Source: Candidatus Iainarchaeum sp.
Lineage (GTDB): Archaea; Iainarchaeota; Iainarchaeia; Iainarchaeales; VGJJ01
Direction of reading: 5' to 3'
DNA: 64,000 nucleotides
Assembly: GCA_016699555.1 (NCBI GenBank)
Contig: CP064981.1
Location: 62,001 to 126,000, forward strand
Position numbers and translations under genes: made by a program. A model generated the notes under the pieces. It made no database searches. It was not told the DNA's origin and worked only from the letters and a program-made list of their open reading frames with translations. This document shows positions 50,973-60,801 of this stretch, one piece after another (the stretch's first letter is position 1; every line of letters begins with the position of its first letter).

Positions 50973-51826
50973 CGCGCCTTTCCCGCTTTCTTCGCAGCTG
51001 CAACAAGTTCTTGCATCAACTTCTTGGCTTTGGGAACGCTACCCTCTGCGGCTTTCATGATGCTCGTGCCCACATGACAGATGTCCGCACCCGCTGCAAT
51101 GCACTGCGCGACCGCTTCAGGGGTTCTTACTCCACCCGCTACAACGATGGGCAAATGCACCCCTGCTTTGCGCACGGCCGCAATACACTCGGGAGGCACG
51201 CACGTGGGAGCGCCGCTACCGCTTTCCAAAATAATCATCTGCATCCCCAACATCTGCGCGGAGAGCGCTTGCACCGCGCCAAGATAGGGAATGTTGCGCG
51301 GGAGCAATTTGGCGCTGCCCACCCACCCTACCGCTTGACCGGGCTCATAGACGAGGTAGGCCGTTCCAATCGTTTCTAATTTCATCTTCGAGACAGGATA
51401 CGCCGCCGCCATCTGCGCGCCGGAAATGTAGTAAGGGTCCAATGAATTCAGCATCGAAAGATAATACGCCGCATCGGCTTTGGGAGAGATCGTCGCAATG
51501 TTTCCGGGAAACAAAATCACCGGTTTCTTGGAGACCGACTTAATCGCATCGATGCAATCATCCAACAACTTCCCTTGCGCGCCCAGACTTCCGCCCACCG
51601 CGAACGCAGTCACATCCGCCTCATCCGCAGCCTTCGCGATAGCCTTGACTTGCTCCGGCGTGTGGTCAGGAGGATCGATCACCACAAAGATATGCCCGGG
51701 AGACTGCTGGCACTGCTCGATCAAGCGCGTGTAAGTGGGACCGTGCAAGGGGGATAAAGGAAATTTATGCGAAGAGGAGTCCTTCCCTTTTGCGACTCTG
51801 GGATCGTGCGTGTGCATCATAGCCAT
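50969..51826 (-). CDS. Geranylgeranylglyceryl phosphate synthase
   Basis: Makes the first ether bond of archaeal lipids from glycerol-1-phosphate and GGPP. The 285-aa barrel protein of the PcrB/GGGPS family shows HIFVVIDPPDHTPEQ, AFAVGGSLGAQGKLLDD, PVILFPGNIATISPKADAAY, YYLSMLNSLDPYYISGAQ, IGTAYLVYEPGQAVGWVG, MIILESGSGAP and IVVAGGVRTPEAVAQCIAAG. I use the ATG at 51826 with a GGTGG site 2-6 nt before it. The TATA-like element at 51862-51867 is shared with the divergent gene. Confidence 0.92.
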   Translation of the reverse strand: MAMMHTHDPRVAKGKDSSSHKFPLSPLHGPTYTRLIEQCQQSPGHIFVVIDPPDHTPEQVKAIAKAADEADVTAFAVGGSLGAQGKLLDDCIDAIKSVSKKPVILFPGNIATISPKADAAYYLSMLNSLDPYYISGAQMAAAYPVSKMKLETIGTAYLVYEPGQAVGWVGSAKLLPRNIPYLGAVQALSAQMLGMQMIILESGSGAPTCVPPECIAAVRKAGVHLPIVVAGGVRTPEAVAQCIAAGADICHVGTSIMKAAEGSVPKAKKLMQELVAAAKKAGKAR

Positions 51827-51861
51827 ACCACCTTCAATACCCAAAAAGGGGCAAAAACCCT

Positions 51862-51867
51862 TTATAA
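51862..51867. promoter_or_regulatory. Shared divergent TATA element (GGGP synthase / orphan-family gene)
   Basis: TTATAA is a perfect palindrome. It lies about 25 nt before the ATG at 51889 (plus, leaderless) and about 38 nt before the ATG at 51826 (minus), leaving a short leader with GGTGG. Confidence 0.52.
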
Positions 51868-51888
51868 TCCCAGGCACTTGACTCCGAG

Positions 51889-52524
51889 ATGGCTCTTTCT
51901 CGCTTAAAACGATTACGCGCACGCGTGTTCCCCTTCCCAAAAGACATCCGAGGGCCGCTTCGTTACTTGCGCGCATATTCTGAATTAGAAACCCACACCA
52001 TGAGACCGACTGCACATGAATCCAGTGTACGAAAATATGGAAAAGTATTCCTGAAAACATTCCCGCGAATAAAAAAACCGCATAAAGGAATTGAGCTAGA
52101 AATCAAAATTAGTGAAACCCATCACGAGGCAAAATTAGGCATAGTCATCAACTATGGGACAGTAGACCTTGCGGCTGCAAAACTTGGATTCACCAAGACG
52201 CGTGTAGTAGTCGAATCCATCCAAGGACTGATTAAAGGAAATCATGCACGCGCGGAACTCCATCGACTTACGACTACTTTGGGCATGCCGTGGCCCAATG
52301 CGCTATTACACCAAATCGAAAGCCATGCACAAGCATGTGGATTCAAGGAGGTTATCATCCGGTTACCGGAGACTATGTACTATTATACTAAACCATCAGA
52401 CGTGGGATTGAGACCAAAAGACCCTGAAGCCATTCGAGCGGGAATGCGCAAATTCTATGCGCGCGTCGCCGAAGCCAATGGATATGTTTCGGATGGAAAA
52501 GAGTTCTACGTCAAACGATTGTAA
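51889..52524 (+). CDS. Member of a three-copy orphan family
   Basis: A 211-aa protein aligned by eye with 38052-38747: YGKVFLKTFPRI, AAAKLGFTKTRVVVESIQGL, LHRLTTTLGMPWPNALLHQI, CGFKEVIIRLPETMYYYT and a C-terminal GMRKFYARVAEANGYVSDGK. The shared SIQG/AIQG segment and helix pattern suggest one fold with a possible distant link to VirK/DUF535. No catalytic motif is evident. The adjacent GGGP synthase gene shares its TATA element. Confidence 0.55.
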   Translation: MALSRLKRLRARVFPFPKDIRGPLRYLRAYSELETHTMRPTAHESSVRKYGKVFLKTFPRIKKPHKGIELEIKISETHHEAKLGIVINYGTVDLAAAKLGFTKTRVVVESIQGLIKGNHARAELHRLTTTLGMPWPNALLHQIESHAQACGFKEVIIRLPETMYYYTKPSDVGLRPKDPEAIRAGMRKFYARVAEANGYVSDGKEFYVKRL

Positions 52525-53205
52525 TTATACAAAATTTTCGGGCAGCTCTTCCGTCATCAGTCTCTCTAACTGACGCGCAATCGAAGCAGACCCGCGCGCT
52601 TTCATGGGAAGACCATGGCCTGGAAGGATCATTTTGGGACTGGAAAAAAGAATCTTGCGCGCAGAAGAAATCACTTGGGGCTTATTCCCCGTGAGCAAGT
52701 CCCATCTTCCTAAACCCGTCGCGAATAACGCATCACCGCAAAAGAGCAAGCGCTTATTCTCTTCCATGAAGGAGACGCTGCCTTTGGTGTGGCCGGGAGT
52801 GAACAGCACTTGCACCGACAAATTGCCCAAATCGAATTTTTGCTTTTCAGTGAATGTCTGATGGACAGGCATCCACTTGTTCTCCTTCACGCCCACTTTC
52901 TCCAAGTGAGCGAATTGCGCGTCTTTCGCATTCACATACAGCGCATCCCCTGGGTGCATCCACACCTGCGCTTTGGGAAACAAATAATCGGAAGCGATAT
53001 TATCGATGTGCCCGTGCGTGTGGAGGATCAGATTCACATCCTTCGGCGTAAGACCGATCGAGGCAAGACCTTCCTTCAATTGACGCGAAGATTGCACGAG
53101 CCCGGTATCGATGAGCGCGGTCTGCTTGCCCACTAACACATACGCATTCGCAGAATTATCCGCACCGAAAGCGGCATACACATTATCGGTTATTTCTTCC
53201 CACAT
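52525..53205 (-). CDS. Metallo-beta-lactamase-fold hydrolase
   Basis: A 226-aa MBL-fold enzyme. The metal motif HTHGHIDN (about residues 63-70), FTPGHTKGSVSF, FCGDALFATGLGRWD and LPGHGLP are the usual five-motif set of the glyoxalase II-like subgroup. The substrate is unknown; the short size fits a thioester hydrolase or similar. The ATG at 53205 has TATA-like TTTTTATTTG about 27 nt upstream; the open frame extends to 53451, antisense to the RPA gene. Confidence 0.87.
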   Translation of the reverse strand: MWEEITDNVYAAFGADNSANAYVLVGKQTALIDTGLVQSSRQLKEGLASIGLTPKDVNLILHTHGHIDNIASDYLFPKAQVWMHPGDALYVNAKDAQFAHLEKVGVKENKWMPVHQTFTEKQKFDLGNLSVQVLFTPGHTKGSVSFMEENKRLLFCGDALFATGLGRWDLLTGNKPQVISSARKILFSSPKMILPGHGLPMKARGSASIARQLERLMTEELPENFV

Positions 53206-53316
53206 CCTATGCAGTATAACTCGTACAAATAAAAAGGTTGGTTTGCGCACGTGACGTAAATCGCGTGGCGGAATGTCATCCCATGCAATTAAATGCGTGC
53301 GGGATGCAACATAGCT

Positions 53317-54300
53317 ATGAGCGGAAAACTGGATTTCAGCCTCGAGGAAGCGCTCCAACTCATGAGCGAGAAGAGCGGCGTCGCAAAAGAAGAACTCCAA
53401 CAAAAAGTGAAAGAGAAAGTGGAAAAGTTCTCGGGACTCCTCACCGAACAAGGAGCGGTAGTATTAGTCAGCAAAGACCTGCGCATCCCGCTCCCCTACC
53501 TCGAAAAGAAAGCCATGCACGTGCCGCTGGGAAAACTCCAGAACGGGATGGCCAACATCGACATCAAAGGGAAAGTTTCCGCCATCAATCCCATCAAGAC
53601 ATTTTCGAAAGGAGAGAAAGAAGGAAAATATCTCGCCGTCAAGATCAAAGACGAAAGCGGAGAAGCGCTCTTCACATTCTGGAACGAACAAGTGGATGAC
53701 GCGCAACAAAAGCAGATCGGAATGGACTCGGAAGTCACTATCCAAAACGCGCGCGTGAAAACGTTCAACAACCAATTGCAATTATCCCTAGGATTCAATG
53801 CGACCTACACCATCACCCCCGGAAAGCAAGAAGTCCGCAACGTCGCGGTCGAAAAACCAAGAGAGGCCATTACATTCTCTAACGCCCAAGCCGGGCAGTT
53901 CATCCAAGCCAAAGCCAGCATCGTCGAAGTCATGCCGGGACGCGGATATTACATCCAATGCGAAGGATGCAAAGCCAAGCCAAGGCAGCTGGAAGAAAGC
54001 TGCAGCAGCTGCGGAAGACAAAACACCGTCAAGCAACGCTTGCTGCTCCCATTGCTGTTGGACGATGGATTCTCCACCATGCGCGCCGTCGCATTCGAGG
54101 AGCAAGCCATGCAGATATGGGGAAAGAAAAAAGAAGAAATTGTGGCAGCGCTCGACGACGAAAAAGAAAAAGAAAAGATGCAATTGGAACTCATGGGCAA
54201 ACGGCTCGAAGTCAGCGGGAAAACCAAAACGGGAATGGACAACGTCAGCGTCGAACTCCTCATCGGAAGCGCACGCGTGATAGGATTCCAAAGCGAATAA
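53317..54300 (+). CDS. rpa: Replication protein A (single-stranded DNA-binding protein)
   Basis: A 327-aa archaeal RPA. An N-terminal helical region (FSLEEALQLMSEKSGVAKEE) is followed by an OB fold (MANIDIKGKVSAINPIKTFS; YLAVKIKDESGEALFTFWNE), then a zinc ribbon (CEGCKAKPRQLEESCSSCG) and a second OB-like domain. I use the ATG at 53317 since TATA-like AATTAAATG lies about 27 nt upstream; the frame is open to 53293. It coats ssDNA for replication and RadA-dependent repair. Confidence 0.85.
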   Translation: MSGKLDFSLEEALQLMSEKSGVAKEELQQKVKEKVEKFSGLLTEQGAVVLVSKDLRIPLPYLEKKAMHVPLGKLQNGMANIDIKGKVSAINPIKTFSKGEKEGKYLAVKIKDESGEALFTFWNEQVDDAQQKQIGMDSEVTIQNARVKTFNNQLQLSLGFNATYTITPGKQEVRNVAVEKPREAITFSNAQAGQFIQAKASIVEVMPGRGYYIQCEGCKAKPRQLEESCSSCGRQNTVKQRLLLPLLLDDGFSTMRAVAFEEQAMQIWGKKKEEIVAALDDEKEKEKMQLELMGKRLEVSGKTKTGMDNVSVELLIGSARVIGFQSE

Positions 54301-54412
54301 ATTGTTCGGCTTTCAACGCAATCACACCCGCACTTCGAGCGTTGCCCCAAAACGGCTTATATACCATTTGCCCTGAAATTTAGCCAGATATCGCTGATTT
54401 GGAGGCATTATA

Positions 54413-56344
54413 ATGGGGTCTAACTTAACCTACAAGATACTGCAGCACCACCTCGTGGAAGGAGAGCTCAAGCAGGGCAATGAAATCGGAATCCGCATCG
54501 ATCAGACATTGACACAAGACGCTACAGGCACCATGGCCTACCTGCAATTCGAAGCGCTCGGGATGAAAAACGTCAAGACCGACCTCTCCGTCTCGTATGT
54601 GGACCACAACATGCTCCAGACAGGATTCGAGAACGCGGACGACCACCAATATCTCCAGTCCGTCGCATCCAAGTATGGAATCTTATTCTCAAAACCAGGG
54701 AATGGAATCTGCCACCAAGTCCATTTGGAGCGATTCGGCAAGCCCGGAAAGACACTCCTCGGCAGCGACTCCCATACCCCCACGGATGGCGGATTAGGAG
54801 CCATCGCAATAGGAGCAGGCGGACTCGACGTCGCCGTCGCGATGGGAGGCGGACCATTCTACTTGAACGCACCCAAAGTCGTCGGAATCAAACTCACCGG
54901 AAAACTCCGCGACTGGGTCACGGCAAAGGACGTCATCCTCGAAGTGCTCCGGAGGCTCACCGTCAAAGGAGGGGTTGGAAAAATAATCGAATACTACGGC
55001 GAAGGCGTCAAGAGCCTGTCCGTACCCGAACGCGCAACCATCTGTAACATGGGAGCCGAGTTGGGAGCAACTACTTCCATCTTCCCCAGCGACGAAATCA
55101 CACGCGCCTACTTGCACAAGCAAGGAAGAGAAATGGATTGGGAACCCATGGAAGCGGACGCGGACGCGCATTACGACGAACACCAAGAAATAGACCTGAG
55201 CGAATTGGAACCCCTCATCGCATGCCCTTCTTCCCCGGACAACGTCAAGAAAGTCTCCGAAGTCGAAGGAACCCCTGTCGCGCAAGTCCTCATCGGAAGC
55301 TGCACCAACTCCTCATTCCGCGACCTCGCCGTTATCTCATCCGTCCTGCAGAACCACAAAGTCAATCCCGCCGTGAGCATGGGAATCAACCCCGGCAGCA
55401 AACAAGTGTTAGAAACAATTACCGCGCACGGAAAACTATTGCAGATCATCTCCTCCGGCGCACGCTTGAACGAAAGCGGATGCGGGGGATGCATCGGAAT
55501 GGGACAAGCCCCTCCCAGCGATGGCGTTTCATTACGTACTTTTAACCGCAATTTCCCCGGAAGAAGCGGAACACCCAACGACAAGGTCTATCTCTGCTCG
55601 CCCGAAGTCGCCGTGGCAGCCGCCATATTCGGAAAGATCACCGATCCACGCAGACTAGGAAACTATCCCAAAGTCGAGTGGCCCGACCAATTCGTGTTGG
55701 ATGACTCGCAAATTATCCTACCCTCTCCCACGCCCGACCAAGTCAACGTCACGCGCGGACCCAATATCGCACCACTACCCATTGCCGAAAAGATGCCCGA
55801 ACGCATCGAGAAAGTAGTGTTGCTGAAGCTCGGCGACAACATCTCCACGGATGCCATCATGCCCGCAGGAGCCAAGATCCTACCCCTGCGCAGCAATATC
55901 CCCAAGATATCCGAGTACGTCTTTTCCGCGGTCGACCCCCAATTCGCCAAGAACGCCAAAGAAAAGGGAGGCGGAATCATCATCGGAGGAGAAAACTACG
56001 GACAAGGATCCTCCCGCGAACATGCGGCATTAGCACCCATGTATCTCGGCGTCAAGGCCGTGATCGTGAAGAACTTCGCGCGCATCCATAAGGCCAACCT
56101 CATCAACTTCGGCATCTTACCGCTCGAGTTCGCCAACGCCGCAGACTACGACAAGATCAACGCCGGCGACGTGGTGGTATTGGAGAATATCCGCCAGCAC
56201 CTGATGGGAAATTCCCACGCCATGGTGTTGCACAACAAAACAAAAGGAATCGAAATCCCGCTGAAAGAAGACTACACCGAAAGACAGCGCGCCATGCTCC
56301 TCGCAGGCGGACTGCTCAACTTCACGCGAGAACAGAACCAATAA
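54413..56344 (+). CDS. acn: Aconitate hydratase
   Basis: Interconverts citrate and isocitrate. The 643-aa enzyme has LGSDSHTPTDGGLGAIAIGA, Fe-S ligands in LIGSCTNSSFRD and ESGCGGCIGMGQAPPS, and the swivel domain motif GGENYGQGSSREHAALAPMY. Length and motifs fit the shorter mitochondrial-like/archaeal type. A TATA-like CTTATATACC at about 54355 and a GGAGG site give a leadered mRNA. The isocitrate dehydrogenase gene follows by 21 nt, so the two form an operon making 2-oxoglutarate. Confidence 0.95.
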   Translation: MGSNLTYKILQHHLVEGELKQGNEIGIRIDQTLTQDATGTMAYLQFEALGMKNVKTDLSVSYVDHNMLQTGFENADDHQYLQSVASKYGILFSKPGNGICHQVHLERFGKPGKTLLGSDSHTPTDGGLGAIAIGAGGLDVAVAMGGGPFYLNAPKVVGIKLTGKLRDWVTAKDVILEVLRRLTVKGGVGKIIEYYGEGVKSLSVPERATICNMGAELGATTSIFPSDEITRAYLHKQGREMDWEPMEADADAHYDEHQEIDLSELEPLIACPSSPDNVKKVSEVEGTPVAQVLIGSCTNSSFRDLAVISSVLQNHKVNPAVSMGINPGSKQVLETITAHGKLLQIISSGARLNESGCGGCIGMGQAPPSDGVSLRTFNRNFPGRSGTPNDKVYLCSPEVAVAAAIFGKITDPRRLGNYPKVEWPDQFVLDDSQIILPSPTPDQVNVTRGPNIAPLPIAEKMPERIEKVVLLKLGDNISTDAIMPAGAKILPLRSNIPKISEYVFSAVDPQFAKNAKEKGGGIIIGGENYGQGSSREHAALAPMYLGVKAVIVKNFARIHKANLINFGILPLEFANAADYDKINAGDVVVLENIRQHLMGNSHAMVLHNKTKGIEIPLKEDYTERQRAMLLAGGLLNFTREQNQ

Positions 56345-56365
56345 ACCACTTGGGGGAAACACACT

Positions 56366-57457
56366 ATGGTACACGATGTCGTTTTGATCACAGGAGACGG
56401 AACAGGACCCGAACTCGCCGCCGCTACACGTAAAGTATTGGACGCGACCGGAGTAAAGTTCAATTGGATCGAACAAGAAGCGGGAATCGACGTGTTCGAG
56501 AAGACAGGAGATCCTTTCCCGGACACGCTCTTGGAAACGATCAAGAAGCACAAGGTCGCGCTGAAAGCACCCATCACCACTCCTGTCGGAGGCGGATTCC
56601 GCAGCGTGAACGTGAAATTGCGCAAGGACTTGGACCTCTACCAGAACCTGCGCCCGGCCAAGAGCTATGACGGCGTGCGCTCGCGCTATGAGAACCTGGA
56701 CCTGGTCATTTTCAGAGAGAATACGGACGACGTGTATGTGGGAATCGAATTCGAAGCAGGAAAACCCGAAACGCACAAGCTCATCGAAATGCTACGCACC
56801 ACTCATCCCAAGGAAAAGATCCCCGAAGACATCGGGATCTCTATCAAACCCATCTCGCGCTACAAAACCGAACGCATCGTGACCGCGGCATTCGAGTACG
56901 CCGTGAAACATGGGAGAAAGAAAGTCACGTGCGTCCACAAAGCCAACATCATGAAATTCACCGATGGATTGTTTTTGGCCGTCGCACGCGAAGTCGCGCA
57001 ACGCTATCCCCAAATCCAATTCGAGGATGTGATCGTGGACAACATGTGCATGCAATTGGTGCAGAAGCCCGAAGTGTATGATGTGTTGGTGCTGCCCAAC
57101 CTGTATGGGGATATCGTCTCCGACCTGTGCGCCGGATTAGTGGGAGGATTAGGCGTCGCACCCGGAGCCAACATCGGAGAACACTATTCTATCTTCGAAG
57201 CCGTACATGGGAGCGCGCCCAAATACAAGGGAATGAACAAAGTCAATCCCACGGCGATGCTCTTGAGCGGAGTCATGATGCTCCGCCACTTGGGAGAATT
57301 GCAGGCAGCCGATAAGCTCGAAAAAGCCATCGCGCACGTCATCCAGGAAAACAAGCACGTCACCTATGATTTGAAACCCAAGGGACAAGAAGAAAGCGCC
57401 GTAGGCACACGCGAAATGGCGGATGCCATTATTGCGGCGTACCAGAAGATGCACTAA
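56366..57457 (+). CDS. icd: Isocitrate dehydrogenase (isocitrate/isopropylmalate dehydrogenase family)
   Basis: A 363-aa beta-decarboxylating dehydrogenase. It shows [87 protein letters not shown] and [20 protein letters not shown]. RENTxDxYxGIEF and the aconitase partner favour isocitrate over isopropylmalate. A GGGGG site precedes the ATG. With acn it gives 2-oxoglutarate for glutamate synthesis; no other TCA-cycle gene is in the window. Confidence 0.9.
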   Translation: MVHDVVLITGDGTGPELAAATRKVLDATGVKFNWIEQEAGIDVFEKTGDPFPDTLLETIKKHKVALKAPITTPVGGGFRSVNVKLRKDLDLYQNLRPAKSYDGVRSRYENLDLVIFRENTDDVYVGIEFEAGKPETHKLIEMLRTTHPKEKIPEDIGISIKPISRYKTERIVTAAFEYAVKHGRKKVTCVHKANIMKFTDGLFLAVAREVAQRYPQIQFEDVIVDNMCMQLVQKPEVYDVLVLPNLYGDIVSDLCAGLVGGLGVAPGANIGEHYSIFEAVHGSAPKYKGMNKVNPTAMLLSGVMMLRHLGELQAADKLEKAIAHVIQENKHVTYDLKPKGQEESAVGTREMADAIIAAYQKMH

Positions 57458-57462
57458 TTTTA

Positions 57463-57492
57463 GGGGGTTAGCCCCCATTTCCCTTCTTTTTT
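57463..57492 (+). terminator. Intrinsic-like terminator after icd
   Basis: Arms GGGGG and CCCCC (57463-57476) around TTAG, followed by CATTTCCCTTC and a T6 run at 57487-57492. It lies 6 nt past the icd stop codon. Confidence 0.55.
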
Positions 57493-57529
57493 CCGCGCAT
57501 TTATAATCAGCATACCCTAAATCCCTGGT

Positions 57530-60364
57530 ATGCACCAGCGGCACGCGCAGGCGATTATTCTCTTTGCAGCCCTTATCCTCATCGCATCATGCGCACACGC
57601 CCAAACCACTACATTCGGCAACTCCCATGTAGAGTTCGTCTTCGAAAATACCAGCACAAACTTCTATCTCAAAGAAATTAGGGATTTGGACGAGGGGCAC
57701 GCATTCACGCTCAACGATCACCCATTATGGACCATCACTGGCATCCTCCCCACGACATTGCAACCCTTGCCCGTGGACGAAGTGGGAGTCCCAACCGTGC
57801 AAGAAGAAACCATCAACGACGGAAAACGACTCACGCTCGCATGGAATGACTTGGGTGCCGCCCCCGAACTAATTGATGTGCGCCTGGTATTCGAATTGGA
57901 CGATGATGAAGGGATTGCGGACCTTTACTTGCAGGTCGAGAATGACATCACTAGTTATTATTTCGAAAGCATCGATTTCCATTTGCACATCCCCGCTTCC
58001 GCTAGCGAAAACGATTATGCCGTGACCCCATGGAGAGGAGGGCATGAAATCAAAAGTCCTGCGGCGAACATGATTCCATATCAATATGGGACTTCATTCC
58101 GCGTGCCATTCCAGGGAAGCATGCAACTATTCCCCTACTACACCGAAAGCGGAAAAGGGATCTATGTGGCAAGCGAAGACGAAGATGGCCACTTCAAGCG
58201 CATCGAGATGTTCGGGAATGGAAACGAATTGCATTACCGCTTCCGCCAAGAAGTCCCGGGAATATTCACTCCGGGAATCGACTATACCTCTCCTTATCCC
58301 ATCAAGCTCGGCGTATTCAAAGGGAAATGGTTCGAAGCCGCACAAATCTATCGCAAGTGGGCCGTCCAACAGGAGTGGGTACAAAAAGGAAAATTAGAAA
58401 CGCGCAATGACATCCCGACATGGATCAAGGAAACCCACCTCATCACCGCATCCAATGGGGATGTTTCCATTACCTCCACACAATGGGTGAATGCGTATAC
58501 GCAACTCAAGCAATATTTCGACCTCAACTATTTGGGAGTGTGGTGGCAAGGATGGTTCACCGACGCCACGTTCATGAACCCCAATCCCGGAATGAACGCC
58601 ACGACGACCGCGCTCAAGAACGCCAACATATTCTCATTCCCCTACATCCATTCCTCCGCACGGGCCGCCGCCACTCCTTCAACGGCATTCGATAATGCGC
58701 GCGTGCTCCAACTCAATGGAAATCCTATCGAACTGCAAGCGCCTTACACCAACGCATTCGTGTTGAATCCATCCCAATCCTTCACGCGCGACTCGTTTGC
58801 TGCCACTGCATTATCCGCAGCCCAAAACGGAAGCATGGGCATCTATTGGGACGTGCCCGAGGAATACCCCGATTATTCGACGAACCGCTCGCACTTGCCG
58901 GGAGGAGGAGATTATTTCACGCAAGGAAATCGACAACTCCTGCAGGGAATGCGCAATGCCATGAAACAAATCGACTCGCGCGCAGGAGTGCTGTTCCCGG
59001 AAGCCGCGCAAGAGGACTACATCGACGTCATGGACTTCATGATGACGGACTTCATCAGCGCACCCATTACGCCCCAAAACCAACTCGCGGACCAATTCAT
59101 CCCATTGTTCCAAACGGTGTACCATGATTATATCCTGACCTACCTCAGCGCCGACCGGCTCTACTCGATGGGAGTCAATAATCCAAACGACTATGATGCC
59201 GTTCACGCCATCGGATTCACCGCGGGAAATATCCTCGCCTCGCGCGAAGACTGCTTCATCGAAGGAATAGGAAACTCTAGCCCCGTCTGCCAAGCCGTGG
59301 GAGCGGGCATGCTTACTACGCAAATGCCCTTGCTCCAAGAGCATGTGCAATTCATGAAAAGCATGATCGATGCGCGCAAACTCGCAAAGAAATTCCTCGT
59401 GTATGGGAGGATGATGAAACCGCCTGCACTCGACGCAGGAACGCAAATATACACGTTCACCGATTCCGCATTCGTCCCGCGAGAAGTCGATAAACAAGTC
59501 AAGATCGCTAACGTGCTGGTCTCCGTGTGGAAGAGCAATGACAATGAAATCGGAATCGTCCTGACCAATCACACACCTCAAGAGAGAAATGTCACTTTTA
59601 CGCTGAACTTTTCCAGTTACGGGATTAGCGGGACCAAACATGCCTATCTCATGCAAGAAAATGGAGATGCGTTCTTGGAAACATACACCAATAGCATGCA
59701 GCGCAGCGAAACGCTCCCTCCAAAGAGCGTGCGCATCATCCGATTGTCATCCACTCCATATGTGCCGCCACTGCTTCCGCTCACGATCCAGCTGACGAAT
59801 CCCAGCAGCGGACAAACATTCTATGGAGACCAACTCATCCCGTTCCAAGCAGATGCAACCAATCCCAGCAACCCGGGAGAAAATGCCACCATCACTATTT
59901 TCCTCAGCCGCAATGGTACGCCGGGAACGAACGATGTCATCAAGACGCTCAATCAATCCCTCGCACAACCCATCCAATTCGATTATGACTTTCCCGGCGA
60001 CGCGGAGGAAGGAATGTACTATTACCGCGTGCACGTGCAGACCGCCCAACAAAGTGCAGAATCGGACGTGCGCACCTTCACGATCATCCCGCGCCCCGAA
60101 ACATGCGGAAACCAATTCTGTGCCACGAACGAAAGCTGCAATAGCTGCCCACAGGATTGCGGAGCATGCCCTACTCCGGAACCCAAACCGACACCCGAAC
60201 CGATCAATCCACCGACACCACCCAAACCCACTCCAATACCGACTCCTACACCCGTGACTCCCGCTGACGGAAGCGGGTGGGAGCTCATCTTGGGGGCCAT
60301 TGTTGTTGTAGCAGCAGTAGGAGGGGCATTCTTCTACACCTGGCCACGCCTCCGAGCAAAATAA
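57530..60364 (+). CDS. Surface-anchored glycoside-hydrolase-like protein (DUF6259-like)
   Basis: A 944-aa protein: signal peptide (AIILFAALILIASCAHA), a carbohydrate-enzyme-like body (FEAAQIYRKWAVQQEWVQKG; DIPTWIKETHLITASNGDVS; LGVWWQGWFTDATFMNPNPG; GIYWDVPEEYPDY), an Ig-like domain (LTNPSSGQTFYGDQLIPFQA), a Cys-rich motif (CGNQFCATNESCNSCPQDCG), a Pro/Thr linker and a C-terminal membrane helix (LILGAIVVVAAVGGAFFYTW). The W-K-x-x-E-W-V region resembles DUF6259, a glycosidase-like family. Catalytic acids are not proven; DVPEEYPDY is a candidate. It would sit on the cell surface. TATA-like CATTTATAATC supports the ATG. Confidence 0.68.
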   Translation: MHQRHAQAIILFAALILIASCAHAQTTTFGNSHVEFVFENTSTNFYLKEIRDLDEGHAFTLNDHPLWTITGILPTTLQPLPVDEVGVPTVQEETINDGKRLTLAWNDLGAAPELIDVRLVFELDDDEGIADLYLQVENDITSYYFESIDFHLHIPASASENDYAVTPWRGGHEIKSPAANMIPYQYGTSFRVPFQGSMQLFPYYTESGKGIYVASEDEDGHFKRIEMFGNGNELHYRFRQEVPGIFTPGIDYTSPYPIKLGVFKGKWFEAAQIYRKWAVQQEWVQKGKLETRNDIPTWIKETHLITASNGDVSITSTQWVNAYTQLKQYFDLNYLGVWWQGWFTDATFMNPNPGMNATTTALKNANIFSFPYIHSSARAAATPSTAFDNARVLQLNGNPIELQAPYTNAFVLNPSQSFTRDSFAATALSAAQNGSMGIYWDVPEEYPDYSTNRSHLPGGGDYFTQGNRQLLQGMRNAMKQIDSRAGVLFPEAAQEDYIDVMDFMMTDFISAPITPQNQLADQFIPLFQTVYHDYILTYLSADRLYSMGVNNPNDYDAVHAIGFTAGNILASREDCFIEGIGNSSPVCQAVGAGMLTTQMPLLQEHVQFMKSMIDARKLAKKFLVYGRMMKPPALDAGTQIYTFTDSAFVPREVDKQVKIANVLVSVWKSNDNEIGIVLTNHTPQERNVTFTLNFSSYGISGTKHAYLMQENGDAFLETYTNSMQRSETLPPKSVRIIRLSSTPYVPPLLPLTIQLTNPSSGQTFYGDQLIPFQADATNPSNPGENATITIFLSRNGTPGTNDVIKTLNQSLAQPIQFDYDFPGDAEEGMYYYRVHVQTAQQSAESDVRTFTIIPRPETCGNQFCATNESCNSCPQDCGACPTPEPKPTPEPINPPTPPKPTPIPTPTPVTPADGSGWELILGAIVVVAAVGGAFFYTWPRLRAK

Positions 60365-60766
60365 TCAATGCAAGGCCAGAAAATCGGAAACCAACGAAAC
60401 CGCTTCCGGAATCGAACGATAGTGTTTCACAACAAAATATGGATTACCTGCAATCATGCTCGAAACCATCAAATCCTCCAGCGCCAAGCACAACACGGGC
60501 TTCTTCAGCGACTCGGCAATGCCTAATTCATATCCGACTCCCAAGGAAGGATTGGATACCTCGGCAATGACCACATCTGCCGACTCGAGCATGCGTCGAT
60601 CTGTTGAAAAAATCAGCTTATCGCGCGATGCATCCGTGGAAAAATCAAATTTCTCACTCAATACCTCGCCCAATGCTGAAAGTGATTGCTGTAACAACTC
60701 CACATCCACGACACGCTGGCCCCGAATGCTACGCGCGAAATAGATTTTCAATCTGCCTTTCTCCAT
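60365..60766 (-). CDS. DNPH1-like deoxynucleoside 5'-monophosphate N-glycosidase
   Basis: A 133-aa member of the nucleoside 2-deoxyribosyltransferase fold. KIYFARSIRGQR, DRRMLESADVVIAEVSNPSL and GVGYELGIAESLKKPVLCL match DNPH1/Rcl, with the catalytic Glu in GYELG. DNPH1 cleaves the base from modified deoxynucleoside monophosphates, cleaning the nucleotide pool. The ATG at 60766 is preferred; the frame extends to 60799. The TATA-like TTTAATA at 60802-60808 is shared with the divergent gene. Confidence 0.82.
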   Translation of the reverse strand: MEKGRLKIYFARSIRGQRVVDVELLQQSLSALGEVLSEKFDFSTDASRDKLIFSTDRRMLESADVVIAEVSNPSLGVGYELGIAESLKKPVLCLALEDLMVSSMIAGNPYFVVKHYRSIPEAVSLVSDFLALH

Positions 60767-60801
60767 CGCGTCATCACTCCACCAACGATAACGTGGCAAG
60801 A

